This document shows positions 1 through 9,485 of a DNA stretch of 64,000 bases, in pieces. The notes below the pieces were generated by a model, which ran no database searches, was not told the DNA's origin, and saw only the letters and a program-made list of their open reading frames with translations. Position numbers and translations under genes: made by a program. The stretch covers positions 1,488,001 to 1,552,000 of the forward strand of contig NZ_OZ245832.1 in assembly GCF_965228705.1 (NCBI RefSeq), written 5' to 3'. This DNA comes from Croceimicrobium sp965228705. GTDB taxonomy: Bacteria > Bacteroidota > Bacteroidia > Flavobacteriales > Schleiferiaceae. Numbering within the stretch: position 1 is the stretch's first letter; every line of letters begins with the position of its first letter.

Positions 1-51
1 ACCCTCGCTTATATCCCCATGGCTTGGATTGGCTATCGATTGGGAAAGTAA
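1..51 (+). CDS. C-terminal tail of a gene entering from the left
   Basis: An open frame runs from base 1 to a TAA at 49-51 and gives 16 residues ending in IGYRLGK. The tail is hydrophobic then basic, as at the end of a membrane protein. Its stop lies one base from the stop of the leftward transporter gene, so the two genes would be convergent, which fits the dense packing elsewhere. There is too little sequence to assign a family. Confidence 0.35.
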   Translation, partial: TLAYIPMAWIGYRLGK

Positions 52-52
52 A

Positions 53-943
53 TTAGAGGCTAATACCAAATCGTTCGTGGAAACGGTGCTTTAAGAGCCA
101 GCCAACGAACCAGGTACTGAAGAAGCTAAAGCTACTGTACATCACCGGAATCAAGGAAATTTCCGCTCGACCAATAACCTGGGTGGCGATAAATATTGCC
201 AGGGCTGCATTTTGCAAGCCTAATTCCACCGCTATAGTGTAGGAACCATCATGCTTTATTCCCGACCAACGCGAAAGGAAAAAGCCCATTACCATGGTTC
301 CCACATTAAAGGCGACGAGAGGAATAAAGAGCCAGAAATGCTCCAAAAAGGCCGCTGACTGTGAACCGCCATCTTCAGCAAATAAAGCATAGCTGAAAAT
401 CAAAAAGAGGATTATTGGCAGGATATAGCGCAGGGGTTGTTGCAAGCGCTTAATGTAATCTCTGGGGCCGTATTCATGCAGCAATACTCCCAGTACCACC
501 GGCAAGACCACCGTAAATAGGATCTCCTTAAAAGTATCCATAAAGCCTATGCTGATTTCGGTTTCGGTATGCAGAAACCAGGTAAGCGCTAAATTGAGAT
601 AAAGCGGGATACTGATTAAAATCCCAAAGCTATTGAAAGAAGTAAGGCTAACCGATAAGGCCACTCTACCCTTTAGCATATGGGTTACCAAGTTCGAGGC
701 CGTGCCACCCGGAGCCGAAGCAATAAGTACCAAACCCACCTTATGCAAGGGGTCTAAAGGAAGAATCCAAGCCATTAAAAAGGCGATTAGGGGCAGCAAA
801 AAGAACTGCCCGGCCAATCCAATCAGGATTCCTTTGGGTCTTAAGAATACCCTGCGGAAATCTGAAAAGCGCAGCCCCAGGCCAATACCCAACATAATGA
901 AGGCTATGCCTCCTGGTATAAGGTAATCGCCCAGACTTTGCAC
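53..943 (-). CDS. Bile acid:sodium symporter (BASS) family transporter
   Basis: A 296-residue integral membrane protein with about nine or ten hydrophobic segments. Two BASS hallmarks are visible: PGGTASN near residue 78, and E-x-G-x-QNAALA in the C-terminal half, which form part of the sodium and substrate site in characterised members. BASS proteins move organic anions such as bile acids, pantoate or keto acids by sodium symport; the substrate cannot be read here. The start is a GTG at 941-943, three bases after the stop of the DUF349 gene, so both are probably on one leftward transcript. Length is normal for bacterial members. Confidence 0.85.
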   Translation of the reverse strand: MQSLGDYLIPGGIAFIMLGIGLGLRFSDFRRVFLRPKGILIGLAGQFFLLPLIAFLMAWILPLDPLHKVGLVLIASAPGGTASNLVTHMLKGRVALSVSLTSFNSFGILISIPLYLNLALTWFLHTETEISIGFMDTFKEILFTVVLPVVLGVLLHEYGPRDYIKRLQQPLRYILPIILFLIFSYALFAEDGGSQSAAFLEHFWLFIPLVAFNVGTMVMGFFLSRWSGIKHDGSYTIAVELGLQNAALAIFIATQVIGRAEISLIPVMYSSFSFFSTWFVGWLLKHRFHERFGISL

Positions 944-946
944 CTC

Positions 947-3055
947 TTATTCTTCGGAGCCTTGCGTTTCTTCAGAAGATTTTTCCTCTGCTTCACGCAT
1001 GGATTTAATCTTCTGTCCCAACATTTTTATTTGGGCCTGTAAAGAACTCACATTTGCTTTCTGAGCATCAATATTCTTAGTAGCTTCTTTTACGATTGGG
1101 CTATTCGGATTGCTGCTGCTGAAGAATCCTAAATTGTTTTCTAACTGAATCAGTTCCTTTTTAGCCTCATCCAATTTACGACGTAAGAAATCGCGCTCTC
1201 TTTGCAGTTCGCGTTCCCCTTGTGCCGCTAAGCTATCTACCTTATTCTCAAAGCGAATACGCTGTGATTCCTGACGATCTAAATCAATGGCCTTGAAAAA
1301 GCTGTCGATGGCCTTATTAAAACGGCCTTCTAGCTCATTACGCAATTTCTTGGGAGATGGTCCCATCTTGCGCCATTCGCCAATCTTGGCTTTAATCGCT
1401 TTAATGGCTTCTTTCTTATCACTTAAATCCGGAGCCCATTTTTCCAGTTCATCCAAGAAAGTTTGACGCTCCTCGGCATTGGCTTCAAACTTCTCATCGC
1501 GACCCTTATTATGGGCAGTTAAACGATCGAAGAAATGATTACAAGCCGAACGGAATTCCTTCCAAATTTTATCGCTTTCACTTTTCGGAACGTGGCCGAT
1601 TTTCTTCCAATCCGCTTGAATACGCTTCAACTCATTGGCAGTATCGCGCCAGTTTTCACTGTCCTTAAGTTCTTCAGCACGCGCCAATAAGCTGCGCTTC
1701 TTCTCTAAATTATCGTGGTGTTCCTTTTTAAGCTCTTTGTAGAATTGGTTTTTAGCTTGATTAAAGTCACGCAAGCCATCGCGGAATTGCTCCCAAACCG
1801 CATCATTGTCTGCCACATTTAGGCGACCAATCTTTTTAAAGGCATCCTGAATAGAGTTTACCTCTTTTATGGCTTTTTGCCATTCATGATGCTTAGTATG
1901 GTTCTTGGGTAAATTCTTTAATTGTGCTACCAATTTGCGTTTTTCCTCTAAGAGCTCTTCACGCTTAGTGCGCAATTCCTTGAAGTACTCATCGCGCTTT
2001 TCGTGAATCTGACGAGTAATTCCGGAAAATTGTTGCCAAAGTTCTTCACGTAATTCTGGCTCTACCGGTCCAATCTGACGCCATTCTTTATGCAACTCCT
2101 GCAATTGCTTAAAGCCTTCACGCAGGTCATTGCCATCCAGAATAACTTGAGCCTTTTTAACCAGCTCCTCTTTATGCTCTTTGTTTTTCTTGTAATCAAG
2201 ATCGCGTAATTCCTTGTTGATCTTAATGTACTCGTAGAAATTCTCAACGTGGAAATGATAGGTACGCCATAAGTCACGACTCTCATTACGTGGTACGGGA
2301 CCCGTGCTACGCCACTCTTCTTGAATCGCCCGGAAATCCTTAAAGGTTTCGCCAATCGATTCTTCCTTGTTTACCAATTCCTTAAGGCGCTCAATTAGAT
2401 TCTTCTTCACCAAAAGGTTTTGATCCAATTGGGCACTTAAATCCTCGTAAAATTTGCGACGGCGATTGCGGTATTCGCTATAAATAGTACGGAACTGCTC
2501 TCTTAAAGGCTGAATGAATTCGAAGTCAATCTCATTTCCTCCTTGTTCCACAAATTCCGCTAATTTCTCTGCACGCTCTTCATTCAAGGCGTTCATTAAA
2601 TACTTACGGATTGCGGCAAAATGATCCTTCAGCTTTTGGATAGGATGATCCCGCAATAATTTAAATGCAGCACCCACCAAATCCTCAGCATTGTACTCAG
2701 CATAATCCGGCATTTCCAGTTCATCGGGATGCTCCTCTTCATGGTCTTCATCTCCTTGAACTTCTGCCGTATCATCGTCTTTTTCAAGATCCTCATCACT
2801 TAGCACTACTTCCGAATCCGCTTCTAGCTCTTCCGAAGCCGTTTCTGCTTCAGTTTCAGTAGTAGTTTCCGGCTCGGGGGCCGATGGGTTCTCAGCTTGT
2901 ACTTCGCTTTCAGCCTGAGGATTTTCGTCCTCAAGTTTTACAGGCTTTTCGGCCGAAGCAGCAGCTTCTTCCATTTCAATGGGTTTTTGAGGCAAATCTT
3001 TTTCTTCAGGTTTTTGCTCCTCACCTTGGGGTAAGTTGTTCTGTGTATCGTCCAT
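947..3055 (-). CDS. DUF349 repeat protein with acidic N-terminus
   Basis: About 702 residues. The first 120 are acidic and low in complexity (runs of Glu, Pro and Ala). The rest is highly charged, probably long helices, and holds about five DUF349 repeats, recognisable by W-x4-G-x-V/S-P-type motifs about 70 residues apart. The last 70 residues look like a coiled coil. DUF349 has no firmly established function. An ATG at 3077-3079 is in frame, but an exact TAnnTTTG element (3077-3084) overlaps it, so I chose the ATG at 3053-3055. No signal peptide is seen, so it is probably cytoplasmic. The BASS transporter gene lies directly downstream. Confidence 0.85.
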   Translation of the reverse strand: MDDTQNNLPQGEEQKPEEKDLPQKPIEMEEAAASAEKPVKLEDENPQAESEVQAENPSAPEPETTTETEAETASEELEADSEVVLSDEDLEKDDDTAEVQGDEDHEEEHPDELEMPDYAEYNAEDLVGAAFKLLRDHPIQKLKDHFAAIRKYLMNALNEERAEKLAEFVEQGGNEIDFEFIQPLREQFRTIYSEYRNRRRKFYEDLSAQLDQNLLVKKNLIERLKELVNKEESIGETFKDFRAIQEEWRSTGPVPRNESRDLWRTYHFHVENFYEYIKINKELRDLDYKKNKEHKEELVKKAQVILDGNDLREGFKQLQELHKEWRQIGPVEPELREELWQQFSGITRQIHEKRDEYFKELRTKREELLEEKRKLVAQLKNLPKNHTKHHEWQKAIKEVNSIQDAFKKIGRLNVADNDAVWEQFRDGLRDFNQAKNQFYKELKKEHHDNLEKKRSLLARAEELKDSENWRDTANELKRIQADWKKIGHVPKSESDKIWKEFRSACNHFFDRLTAHNKGRDEKFEANAEERQTFLDELEKWAPDLSDKKEAIKAIKAKIGEWRKMGPSPKKLRNELEGRFNKAIDSFFKAIDLDRQESQRIRFENKVDSLAAQGERELQRERDFLRRKLDEAKKELIQLENNLGFFSSSNPNSPIVKEATKNIDAQKANVSSLQAQIKMLGQKIKSMREAEEKSSEETQGSEE

Positions 3056-3076
3056 AATGCTATGTGAATGGGAGAA

Positions 3077-3084
3077 CAAAAATA
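3077..3084 (-). promoter_or_regulatory. TAnnTTTG -7 element for the DUF349 gene
   Basis: The minus strand reads TATTTTTG, an exact match to the Bacteroidota sigma-A -7 consensus TAnnTTTG. It lies 21 bases upstream of the ATG at 3055 and overlaps the more distal in-frame ATG at 3079, which argues for the internal start. Confidence 0.6.
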
Positions 3085-3150
3085 CAGGAATTTCGAAGCA
3101 GCAAGGCCTAGAATGCAGATTTTAAAAATCCAGCTTTTTAGCGATGCCTT

Positions 3151-3879
3151 TTAGTGATCCTGCCAGAGTTTCCAAGCGGCTTCCGCCTGATAAACCAACA
3201 TGGATTTTCCGTTTAAAACCACTGCTCCGGCGGCTCTGGCTTTTTGCAACCACAAAGTCTCCTCCGGATTGTAAATTAAATCCATGAAATAATGGCCGCT
3301 CAAATCACCATGAGGCTCTAATGGAGGCATGGCATCTACCTCGGGGAAAGTACCCAAAGGACTGGTATTAATGATCAATGCGAATTCCTGCATTCGCATT
3401 TGAGCTTCCTGATAATCGATTTGCCCCTTGGCGGGATTGCGACTCACAATTTGGCTCTCTATTCCCATTTGCTCCAGTGCATAGATTACCGCTTTGGAAG
3501 CACCACCACTGCCTAGAATCAAGGCTATATCTATTTTCATTTGGGGCCAGCCTTCTTCCAGGGCCCGACGAAAACCAAGATGATCTGTATTATGTCCCCA
3601 CCATTGCTCGCCCTTGCGGACTAAGGTGTTTACAGCTCCAATGGATTGGGCATCGGGCGAAAGCCCATTTAAAAAAGGAATACAAGCTTCTTTATAAGGA
3701 ATGGTCACATTAAAGCCCTGCCATTCTCCATCCAGCAATAAGCTACTGAGCTCGTCTATCGAAGCCAATTCGCAATTGAGGTAGCGGTAATTGCTTAAGG
3801 AGAGCTTTTCGAATTTCGCTTGAAAATAAGCGGCTGAAAAACTGTGCACCAAGCTTTTACCGATGAGCCCAAATTGCAT
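3151..3879 (-). CDS. aroE: Shikimate dehydrogenase
   Basis: A 242-residue enzyme that reduces 3-dehydroshikimate to shikimate with NADPH in aromatic amino acid synthesis. It has the N-terminal substrate site (GKSLVHSFS, residues 7-15), NVTIPYK with the catalytic lysine at 63, NTD with the aspartate at 99, and the nucleotide-binding GSGGASKA at 123-130. The C-terminal NGKSMLVYQAE motif is present. Length is a little short (AroE is usually 260-280) but no core motif is missing. Its ATG overlaps the stop of the upstream DUF368 gene in a TAATG junction, so the two are translationally coupled. Confidence 0.95.
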   Translation of the reverse strand: MQFGLIGKSLVHSFSAAYFQAKFEKLSLSNYRYLNCELASIDELSSLLLDGEWQGFNVTIPYKEACIPFLNGLSPDAQSIGAVNTLVRKGEQWWGHNTDHLGFRRALEEGWPQMKIDIALILGSGGASKAVIYALEQMGIESQIVSRNPAKGQIDYQEAQMRMQEFALIINTSPLGTFPEVDAMPPLEPHGDLSGHYFMDLIYNPEETLWLQKARAAGAVVLNGKSMLVYQAEAAWKLWQDH

Positions 3880-4850
3880 TAGGCCGCCTTTTTGCTTTGA
3901 CCCGATCCGAATTTCTCCAAAAGGAAAATCAATACTGCTCCAGCCACTGCCAAGCCCACTGCGGCCCAGAATTGAGGATCGGCAGCAGTTTGACCAATTA
4001 CTTCAGAGCCTTCCAGAATGGGTCGACTAAAATCGCCTGGCAAAACCGTTTTTTCCAAAATAGGAACTACCTCTTCATTGGCTTCACCCGCATGTTTGAT
4101 TAGCACCTCTTCCACTTGTTTCCAGGGCCAAATCTTATTCAAAGACCCTAATAAGAAGCCGGATAAAAGGGCGATGGTCACATCATGATATTTGGCGAAC
4201 ATCAGTTTTAATAGGCGCGCAAAGGAAAGAAGGCCTACTACTGCTCCGGCACCAAAAACCGCAATGATAGTTAGATCGCGTTCATGAATGGCATTTAATA
4301 CGATGGAGTAGCTTCCCAATAAAACCAAAATAAAGGAGCCTGAAATCCCCGGTAAAATCATCGCACAAATGGCAATACTGCCACTGAGGAAAATGTACCA
4401 AAGGGCATCATTAGATCCCGAAGCCGGTAAAATGGTAATCATATAGGCAATTACCGCTCCCAGTACAAAGGCCAATCCGGGTGAAAGCCCCCACTTCTTA
4501 ACCTGTTTACCTACAAAGAATATACTGGCGAATACCAATCCGAAAAAGAAACTCCAAAGTAATACCGGTTGATTCTCCAAAAGCCAGGAAATTCCTTTCG
4601 CTAAAGAGACAATTGATACTCCGATACCTAAAAAGAGAGGAACGAAAAACCAGCCATTGATATAGTCCCAGGCTTTGGCAAAACCTTCTTTGCGAAGAAT
4701 GCGAAGGGCTTCGAGATTAATGCGATTGATGCTCTCAATGAGCTCCTCGTAAATACCGGTAATGAAGGCTATGGTTCCTCCGCTTACTCCGGGTACTACA
4801 TCCGCAGCGCCCATGGCCAAACCTTTCAAAAAAAGGAGTGCTTTATTCAT
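3879..4850 (-). CDS. DUF368 membrane protein, probable undecaprenyl-phosphate translocase
   Basis: A 323-residue polytopic protein with about eight to ten hydrophobic segments. The family signature GAADVVPGVSGGTIAFITGIYE lies near the N-terminus (about residues 14-34) and a second, LPGISGSFIL, is in the middle, forming the internal repeat typical of DUF368. Members (PopT) were reported to recycle undecaprenyl phosphate across the cytoplasmic membrane for cell-wall and surface-polymer synthesis. The role here is inferred from the family. The gene is coupled to aroE by a one-base stop/start overlap; the two pathways are not obviously related. Confidence 0.85.
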   Translation of the reverse strand: MNKALLFLKGLAMGAADVVPGVSGGTIAFITGIYEELIESINRINLEALRILRKEGFAKAWDYINGWFFVPLFLGIGVSIVSLAKGISWLLENQPVLLWSFFFGLVFASIFFVGKQVKKWGLSPGLAFVLGAVIAYMITILPASGSNDALWYIFLSGSIAICAMILPGISGSFILVLLGSYSIVLNAIHERDLTIIAVFGAGAVVGLLSFARLLKLMFAKYHDVTIALLSGFLLGSLNKIWPWKQVEEVLIKHAGEANEEVVPILEKTVLPGDFSRPILEGSEVIGQTAADPQFWAAVGLAVAGAVLIFLLEKFGSGQSKKAA

Positions 4851-4883
4851 TCCAGAAGTTTTGGCAAAGAAAGGAAATGCCGC

Positions 4884-6281
4884 TTAATCCAAGCCTAAAA
4901 GAAGTCGTACAGAAGGATTCTTTTTAAGCCAGGGAAATAAGGCCAGGAAAAAACTCTTACCTCCCGGATCCAAGGCTATGGCTTTTTGCAGGTAAATCGC
5001 CGCCTCGTCCTGCTCTTCGATGGTGTATAAATAACCGGCTAATTGGTAACGCAACTGACTAGAATCTGGAATCAGCTCCAAAGCTTGATACAGTACATCC
5101 ATGCCCTGCTTAAACTCACACATATCGAATAGCAACTGCGCATATTCGGTAAATGTGCTGGCATTGTAGTATTCGTCTTCAATCAGCTTGGTATAAATCA
5201 AAACTGCTTCATCCAGCTTACCTGCTCGGCGGTGCATCATGGCACTACTATGACGGTATTCCCAATTTTCAGGATCTAGCTCTACGGCCTTATTAATCAG
5301 ATATAAGCTTTCGGCCCATTGCTTTTGCTCATCCTTAAGCAGAGCCAGCTCATAATAAGCTTCCTCCAATTCGGAATCTTCCTGAATGGCTTTATTAAGG
5401 TATTTCTCCGCTTGCTGATTTTTACCCAATCGTAAATAGCAGAGACCGGTTTTATAATAACCATAACCGCTGGCCCCATCATATTCGAAGGTAGCCTGAT
5501 AGGTTTCCGCAGCTTCCTGATAGCGGAATTCTTGCTCCAGGATGCGGGCCTTTTCATAATAGGCGGCAGAGAAATAATCGTCAATTAAAATGGCATAATC
5601 CAATGAGCGTAAGGCCTGCAGATTATCTCCCATCTTAGATTGCATCAAACCTAAGTGGTACCAGGCAATTTCCGAATAAGGGTTCTCATCAATAAAAGAC
5701 TCCAAATACTCGATCCCCTGCTCTGGTCTTTCCAAAAGATCATAGCAAAGTGCGAGATTATAGAGCGCGATTTCATCTTCCGGATATAAAGCCAGGGACA
5801 TTTTTAAATAACGCAATGCCTTATCATAGGCACCGATTAATTGATATTCCAAGGCCAGGAGATGATATACATCTTCCGGAAACTCAGTATGAGCTAATGC
5901 CTGACGGTATTGCTCTATGGCTTTTTGATGATTACCGGTTTTGGAATACAATCCGGCCCGAGCCATGTGCATTTCGTAATAGTCGTGCACCTGACCTTCC
6001 AATTCTTTTAAAACCTTGCTGGCCTCACGCGTTTTATCCAAAGAAGTAAGATATTGCACCTTCTTCAATTGCAATGAGCTGGCATAGGGATGTTGATCAA
6101 TGGCCATCTCTAAAACCTCCAGGGCCTTTTGAGATTTGCCGGTCTCATAAAAATAGTCCGAGATCGCTTCAAACTCCTCTAAATCATAAAAGCGAGATTG
6201 CCCTGCGGACTCCATTCTTTTAAACTCATCGATCAGGTCGAGGAGGTTAAAAAAATCATCTTCATTTTCGTCTTCGAACAT
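4884..6281 (-). CDS. Tetratricopeptide repeat protein
   Basis: About 465 residues made almost wholly of TPR helices, roughly twelve units of about 34 residues with the A-x3-Y/A-P spacing (for example ALYPEDEIALYNLALCYDLL and AIDQHPYASSLQLKKVQYL). No signal peptide or membrane segment is seen, so it is probably a cytoplasmic scaffold. An ATG at 6353 is also in frame but would add 24 residues unlike the rest; an exact TAnnTTTG element at 6323-6330 falls between the two, so the start at 6281 is preferred. It lies 33 bases upstream of DUF368 and may head that operon. Confidence 0.8.
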   Translation of the reverse strand: MFEDENEDDFFNLLDLIDEFKRMESAGQSRFYDLEEFEAISDYFYETGKSQKALEVLEMAIDQHPYASSLQLKKVQYLTSLDKTREASKVLKELEGQVHDYYEMHMARAGLYSKTGNHQKAIEQYRQALAHTEFPEDVYHLLALEYQLIGAYDKALRYLKMSLALYPEDEIALYNLALCYDLLERPEQGIEYLESFIDENPYSEIAWYHLGLMQSKMGDNLQALRSLDYAILIDDYFSAAYYEKARILEQEFRYQEAAETYQATFEYDGASGYGYYKTGLCYLRLGKNQQAEKYLNKAIQEDSELEEAYYELALLKDEQKQWAESLYLINKAVELDPENWEYRHSSAMMHRRAGKLDEAVLIYTKLIEDEYYNASTFTEYAQLLFDMCEFKQGMDVLYQALELIPDSSQLRYQLAGYLYTIEEQDEAAIYLQKAIALDPGGKSFFLALFPWLKKNPSVRLLLGLD

Positions 6282-6322
6282 AGGCGAGAATTGGATATTT
6301 AAATTTATCCAATTGGCTGGGG

Positions 6323-6330
6323 CAAAGGTA
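6323..6330 (-). promoter_or_regulatory. TAnnTTTG -7 element for the TPR gene
   Basis: The minus strand reads TACCTTTG, an exact match to the Bacteroidota -7 consensus, 41 bases upstream of the chosen ATG at 6281. A TTG that could serve as -33 element lies about 22 bases further upstream (6353-6355). The position rules against the in-frame ATG at 6353 as the main start. Confidence 0.6.
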
Positions 6331-6566
6331 GAGTCCGTCTTTCGCTTATCCACAAAGAAATGAACACTATTTAGCTAAATTTCTATTTATTAGCAGTTTA
6401 AGTCTTAGTAGATTCTCGATTGTGCACAGAATGTTGATAAGATTTAGAACTCCACTTCTGCCCTTCTCTACTTAAGTCCTTATCGACCAATTTCTTATCC
6501 CAAAACTAAATTCCGATTCATTGGATTCCCCTCCCTTCAAAGAGCCGTTCATCGGGGCACTAAACT

Positions 6567-6574
6567 TATATTTG
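6567..6574 (+). promoter_or_regulatory. TAnnTTTG -7 element for glmM
   Basis: The plus strand reads TATATTTG, an exact consensus match, ending 20 bases before the glmM ATG. No clear TTG -33 element is seen. It lies in the 240-base gap between the divergent TPR and glmM genes. Confidence 0.6.
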
Positions 6575-6594
6575 CCCCAAATAGAAATCCCCTC

Positions 6595-7980
6595 ATGACC
6601 TTAATAAAATCTATTTCTGGCGTACGAGGTACCATTGGCGGTGCCAAAGGCGATAATTTAAGTCCATTAGATGCAGCTGAATTTGCTGCGGCCTACGGAC
6701 ATTGGTTAAAGAAAAAATATCCCGGCAAATCCCTTAAAGTGGTAATTGGTCGCGATGCTCGCCCCAGCGGACCCATGATTCAGGGAATTGTGCAAAACAC
6801 CTTAGTGGGCACGGGTATCGACGTTATTGATTTAGATTTATCCACCACGCCAACAGTAGAAATGGCGGTGGTTTTTGAAAAGGCCCAAGGAGGAATCATC
6901 CTTACTGCATCACACAACCCCAAGCAATGGAATGCTTTAAAGCTCCTTAATGATAAGGGAGAATTTATCTCGGCTGCCGATGGCGCTGAATTACTTTCCA
7001 TGATCGAAAATGAAGATTACGATTTTGTAGAAGTCGACGATCTGGGCAGTGTAGAAGCAAAGAATGGCTTAATCGAAAAGCATGTAGAAGCGATTTTGGC
7101 CCTTCCTTATATTGATGTAGAAGCCATTCGTAATTCAGGTTTAAAAGTAGCGGTAGATGCCGTTAACTCCACTGGCGGTATTGCCATCCCGATCCTATTA
7201 AAGGCCTTAGGTATTGAAAATCCTGCCCTCTTATATTGTGAGCCTACTGGACAATTCCCTCATAATCCTGAACCTTTAAAGGAGCATTTGGGCGACATCA
7301 TGAAGGTGGTAAAAGAGCAAAACTGCGATTTGGGCATTGTGGTAGATCCGGATGTAGACCGTTTGGCTTTGATCGATGATCAGGGAGAAATGTTTGGTGA
7401 GGAATACACTTTAGTGGCAGCCGCCGACTTCCTTTTACAGCATAAGCAGGGTCCGCTAGTAAGCAATTTGTCCAGCTCTCGTGCTTTGCGTGATTTAGCA
7501 ATATCTCGCGGTCAGGAATACTATGCTGCTGCGGTTGGCGAGGTGAATGTAGTGACCAAAATGAAAGGCGTAAATGCCCTTTTAGGGGGTGAAGGTAATG
7601 GAGGAGTAATTCTTCCTGATCTGCACTATGGTCGTGATTCACTGGTAGGCATTGCGATGATTTTAAGTCATCTGGCCACTTGTGGCAAAAGCTTAAGCGA
7701 GCTAAAAGCAGGCTACCCGGCCTATTTTATGGCCAAGAATAAAATTCAGTTAGAAGCTGGAATGGATGTAGATGGTCTGCTCAAGAAAATTGAGGCCAAA
7801 TACCAAAATGAAGAACTCAGCACCATTGATGGTGTGAAAATCGACTTCGCCGAAGAATGGGTACATTTACGTAAGTCGAATACCGAACCGATTATCCGTA
7901 TTTATACCGAGGCTAAAAGTCCGGAAAAAGCGGAGGCTCTGGCCACTCGGTTCATCAGTGAATTACAGGAACTAATCTAA
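6595..7980 (+). CDS. glmM: Phosphoglucosamine mutase
   Basis: A 461-residue alpha-D-phosphohexomutase. The phosphoserine loop TASHNPKQWNALK places the catalytic serine at 106; the metal loop DPDVDR is at 251-256; the sugar-binding GGEGNGG and the phosphate-binding RKSNTEPIIRI follow in the usual order. GlmM converts glucosamine-6-phosphate to glucosamine-1-phosphate on the path to UDP-GlcNAc, needed for peptidoglycan and LPS. A related phosphomannomutase activity cannot be excluded from sequence, but the QWNALK form of the serine loop fits GlmM of this phylum. An exact -7 element lies just upstream. The next gene begins five bases after the stop. Confidence 0.88.
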   Translation: MTLIKSISGVRGTIGGAKGDNLSPLDAAEFAAAYGHWLKKKYPGKSLKVVIGRDARPSGPMIQGIVQNTLVGTGIDVIDLDLSTTPTVEMAVVFEKAQGGIILTASHNPKQWNALKLLNDKGEFISAADGAELLSMIENEDYDFVEVDDLGSVEAKNGLIEKHVEAILALPYIDVEAIRNSGLKVAVDAVNSTGGIAIPILLKALGIENPALLYCEPTGQFPHNPEPLKEHLGDIMKVVKEQNCDLGIVVDPDVDRLALIDDQGEMFGEEYTLVAAADFLLQHKQGPLVSNLSSSRALRDLAISRGQEYYAAAVGEVNVVTKMKGVNALLGGEGNGGVILPDLHYGRDSLVGIAMILSHLATCGKSLSELKAGYPAYFMAKNKIQLEAGMDVDGLLKKIEAKYQNEELSTIDGVKIDFAEEWVHLRKSNTEPIIRIYTEAKSPEKAEALATRFISELQELI

Positions 7981-7985
7981 AGCCT

Positions 7986-9485
7986 ATGGAAACTAAGGCC
8001 CTGGCCTCAAAAATTGAGGGCACCCAGTGGGAAGCTCATTTCGATAGCTATCGCGAGAACATCGTAGGTCATAATGCCGAATTTGTAGGTCCCTTTGGGC
8101 CTAAGAAAATACTCTATGCCGATTGGATTGCCAGCGGCCGATTGTATGAGCCCATAGAGCGCAAAATGCTCGAGGAAATTGGTCCTATGGTAGCCAATAC
8201 CCATACCGAGACCTCTTACACTGGTAGTATCATGACCAAAGCTTATCATCAAGCCAAATTGGTGATTAAGCAACATGTGAACGCCCAGCCGGATGATGTT
8301 TTAATTCCTACCGGAACCGGCATGACCGGGGCGGTGCTTAAGTTTCAACGCATCTTAGGCTTAAAATTACCGGAACAGTTTAAAGGGAAATTTGAAATTG
8401 AAGATCAATTTCGTCCGGTGGTTTTTATCAGCCATATGGAACATCATTCCAATCAAACTTCCTGGTTAGAAACCATCGTTGACCTTGTAATAGTTGGTTA
8501 TAATGATGATGGTTTAATGGACCTTGATCATTTGGATCAACTCCTGGACCAGTACAAAGACCGTCCCTATAAAATTGCCTGCATTACTTCTTGTAGTAAT
8601 GTTACCGGCATTTTTACCCCCTATACTGAGGTAGCCAAAAAAATGCATGCGGCCGGAGGCTATTGTTTTGTTGACTTTGCCGCTTCAGGTCCTTATGTGG
8701 ATATTGACATGCATCCCGCAGAGGAAGGTGCTCATTTAGATGCCATCTTCTTTTCACCCCATAAGTTCTTGGGAGGGCCTGGAACTCCTGGAGTTTTGAT
8801 TTTCAATTCACAGTTATACCGAAATAGCGTTCCCGATCATCCTGGTGGTGGCACTGTTTTATGGACCGATCCCTGGGGTGGACGTTATTATATTGAGGAT
8901 ATCGAATCTCGCGAAGATGGTGGCACCCCCGGATTCTTACAAACCATAAAGGCTGCCTTTGCCATGCAATTGAAAGACGAAATTTCAGTGCAGGCCATCA
9001 AAGCCCGGGAAAAGGAATTGCTCAATTATATCTTCGATCGATTGGAGAAAATGAAAGGCATGGTAATTCTGGCCGGACATATCCGCGAACGTATTGGTGC
9101 TCTGTCTTTTTACCTCGAAGGGGTGCATTACAATTTGGTAGTGCAATTATTAAATGACCTGTATGGTATTCAAACTCGTGGTGGCTGTAGTTGCGCTGGA
9201 ACCTACGGTCATTACCTCCTGCATCTCGATAAAGAAAGCAGCCGCAAAACCATGGACATTGTTTTAGGGGGTGATATTTCCTTTCGTCCAGGTTGGGTGC
9301 GCCTATCCGTACACCCGACCTTAACCGATGAGGAGGCTATTTTCATTTGTGATGCTATTGAGGATATTGCCAATAATTGGGAAGAATACGCCAAAGAATA
9401 CCATTTCGAAAAAGGAAGTAACCGCTTTATTCATCTCGGAAGTGCTGATACCGGCGCTGAACTGGTGAACAATTGGTTTTACTAA
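7986..9485 (+). CDS. Class V aminotransferase-fold PLP enzyme (cysteine desulfurase/selenocysteine lyase-like)
   Basis: A 499-residue protein with a fold-type I PLP core. SPHKFLGGPGTPG holds the PLP lysine (about residue 258), the preceding FVDFAASGPYVDID holds the PLP-pyridine aspartate, and a TRGGCSCAG loop near residue 400 resembles the cysteine loop of desulfurases. It is longer than typical SufS/IscS proteins (about 400). The substrate cannot be read; cysteine desulfurase or a related C-S or C-N lyase is likely. It lies between glmM and a shorter NifS-like gene, whose ATG overlaps this gene's stop in TAATG, so the two PLP enzymes are coupled and may act together. Confidence 0.75.
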   Translation: METKALASKIEGTQWEAHFDSYRENIVGHNAEFVGPFGPKKILYADWIASGRLYEPIERKMLEEIGPMVANTHTETSYTGSIMTKAYHQAKLVIKQHVNAQPDDVLIPTGTGMTGAVLKFQRILGLKLPEQFKGKFEIEDQFRPVVFISHMEHHSNQTSWLETIVDLVIVGYNDDGLMDLDHLDQLLDQYKDRPYKIACITSCSNVTGIFTPYTEVAKKMHAAGGYCFVDFAASGPYVDIDMHPAEEGAHLDAIFFSPHKFLGGPGTPGVLIFNSQLYRNSVPDHPGGGTVLWTDPWGGRYYIEDIESREDGGTPGFLQTIKAAFAMQLKDEISVQAIKAREKELLNYIFDRLEKMKGMVILAGHIRERIGALSFYLEGVHYNLVVQLLNDLYGIQTRGGCSCAGTYGHYLLHLDKESSRKTMDIVLGGDISFRPGWVRLSVHPTLTDEEAIFICDAIEDIANNWEEYAKEYHFEKGSNRFIHLGSADTGAELVNNWFY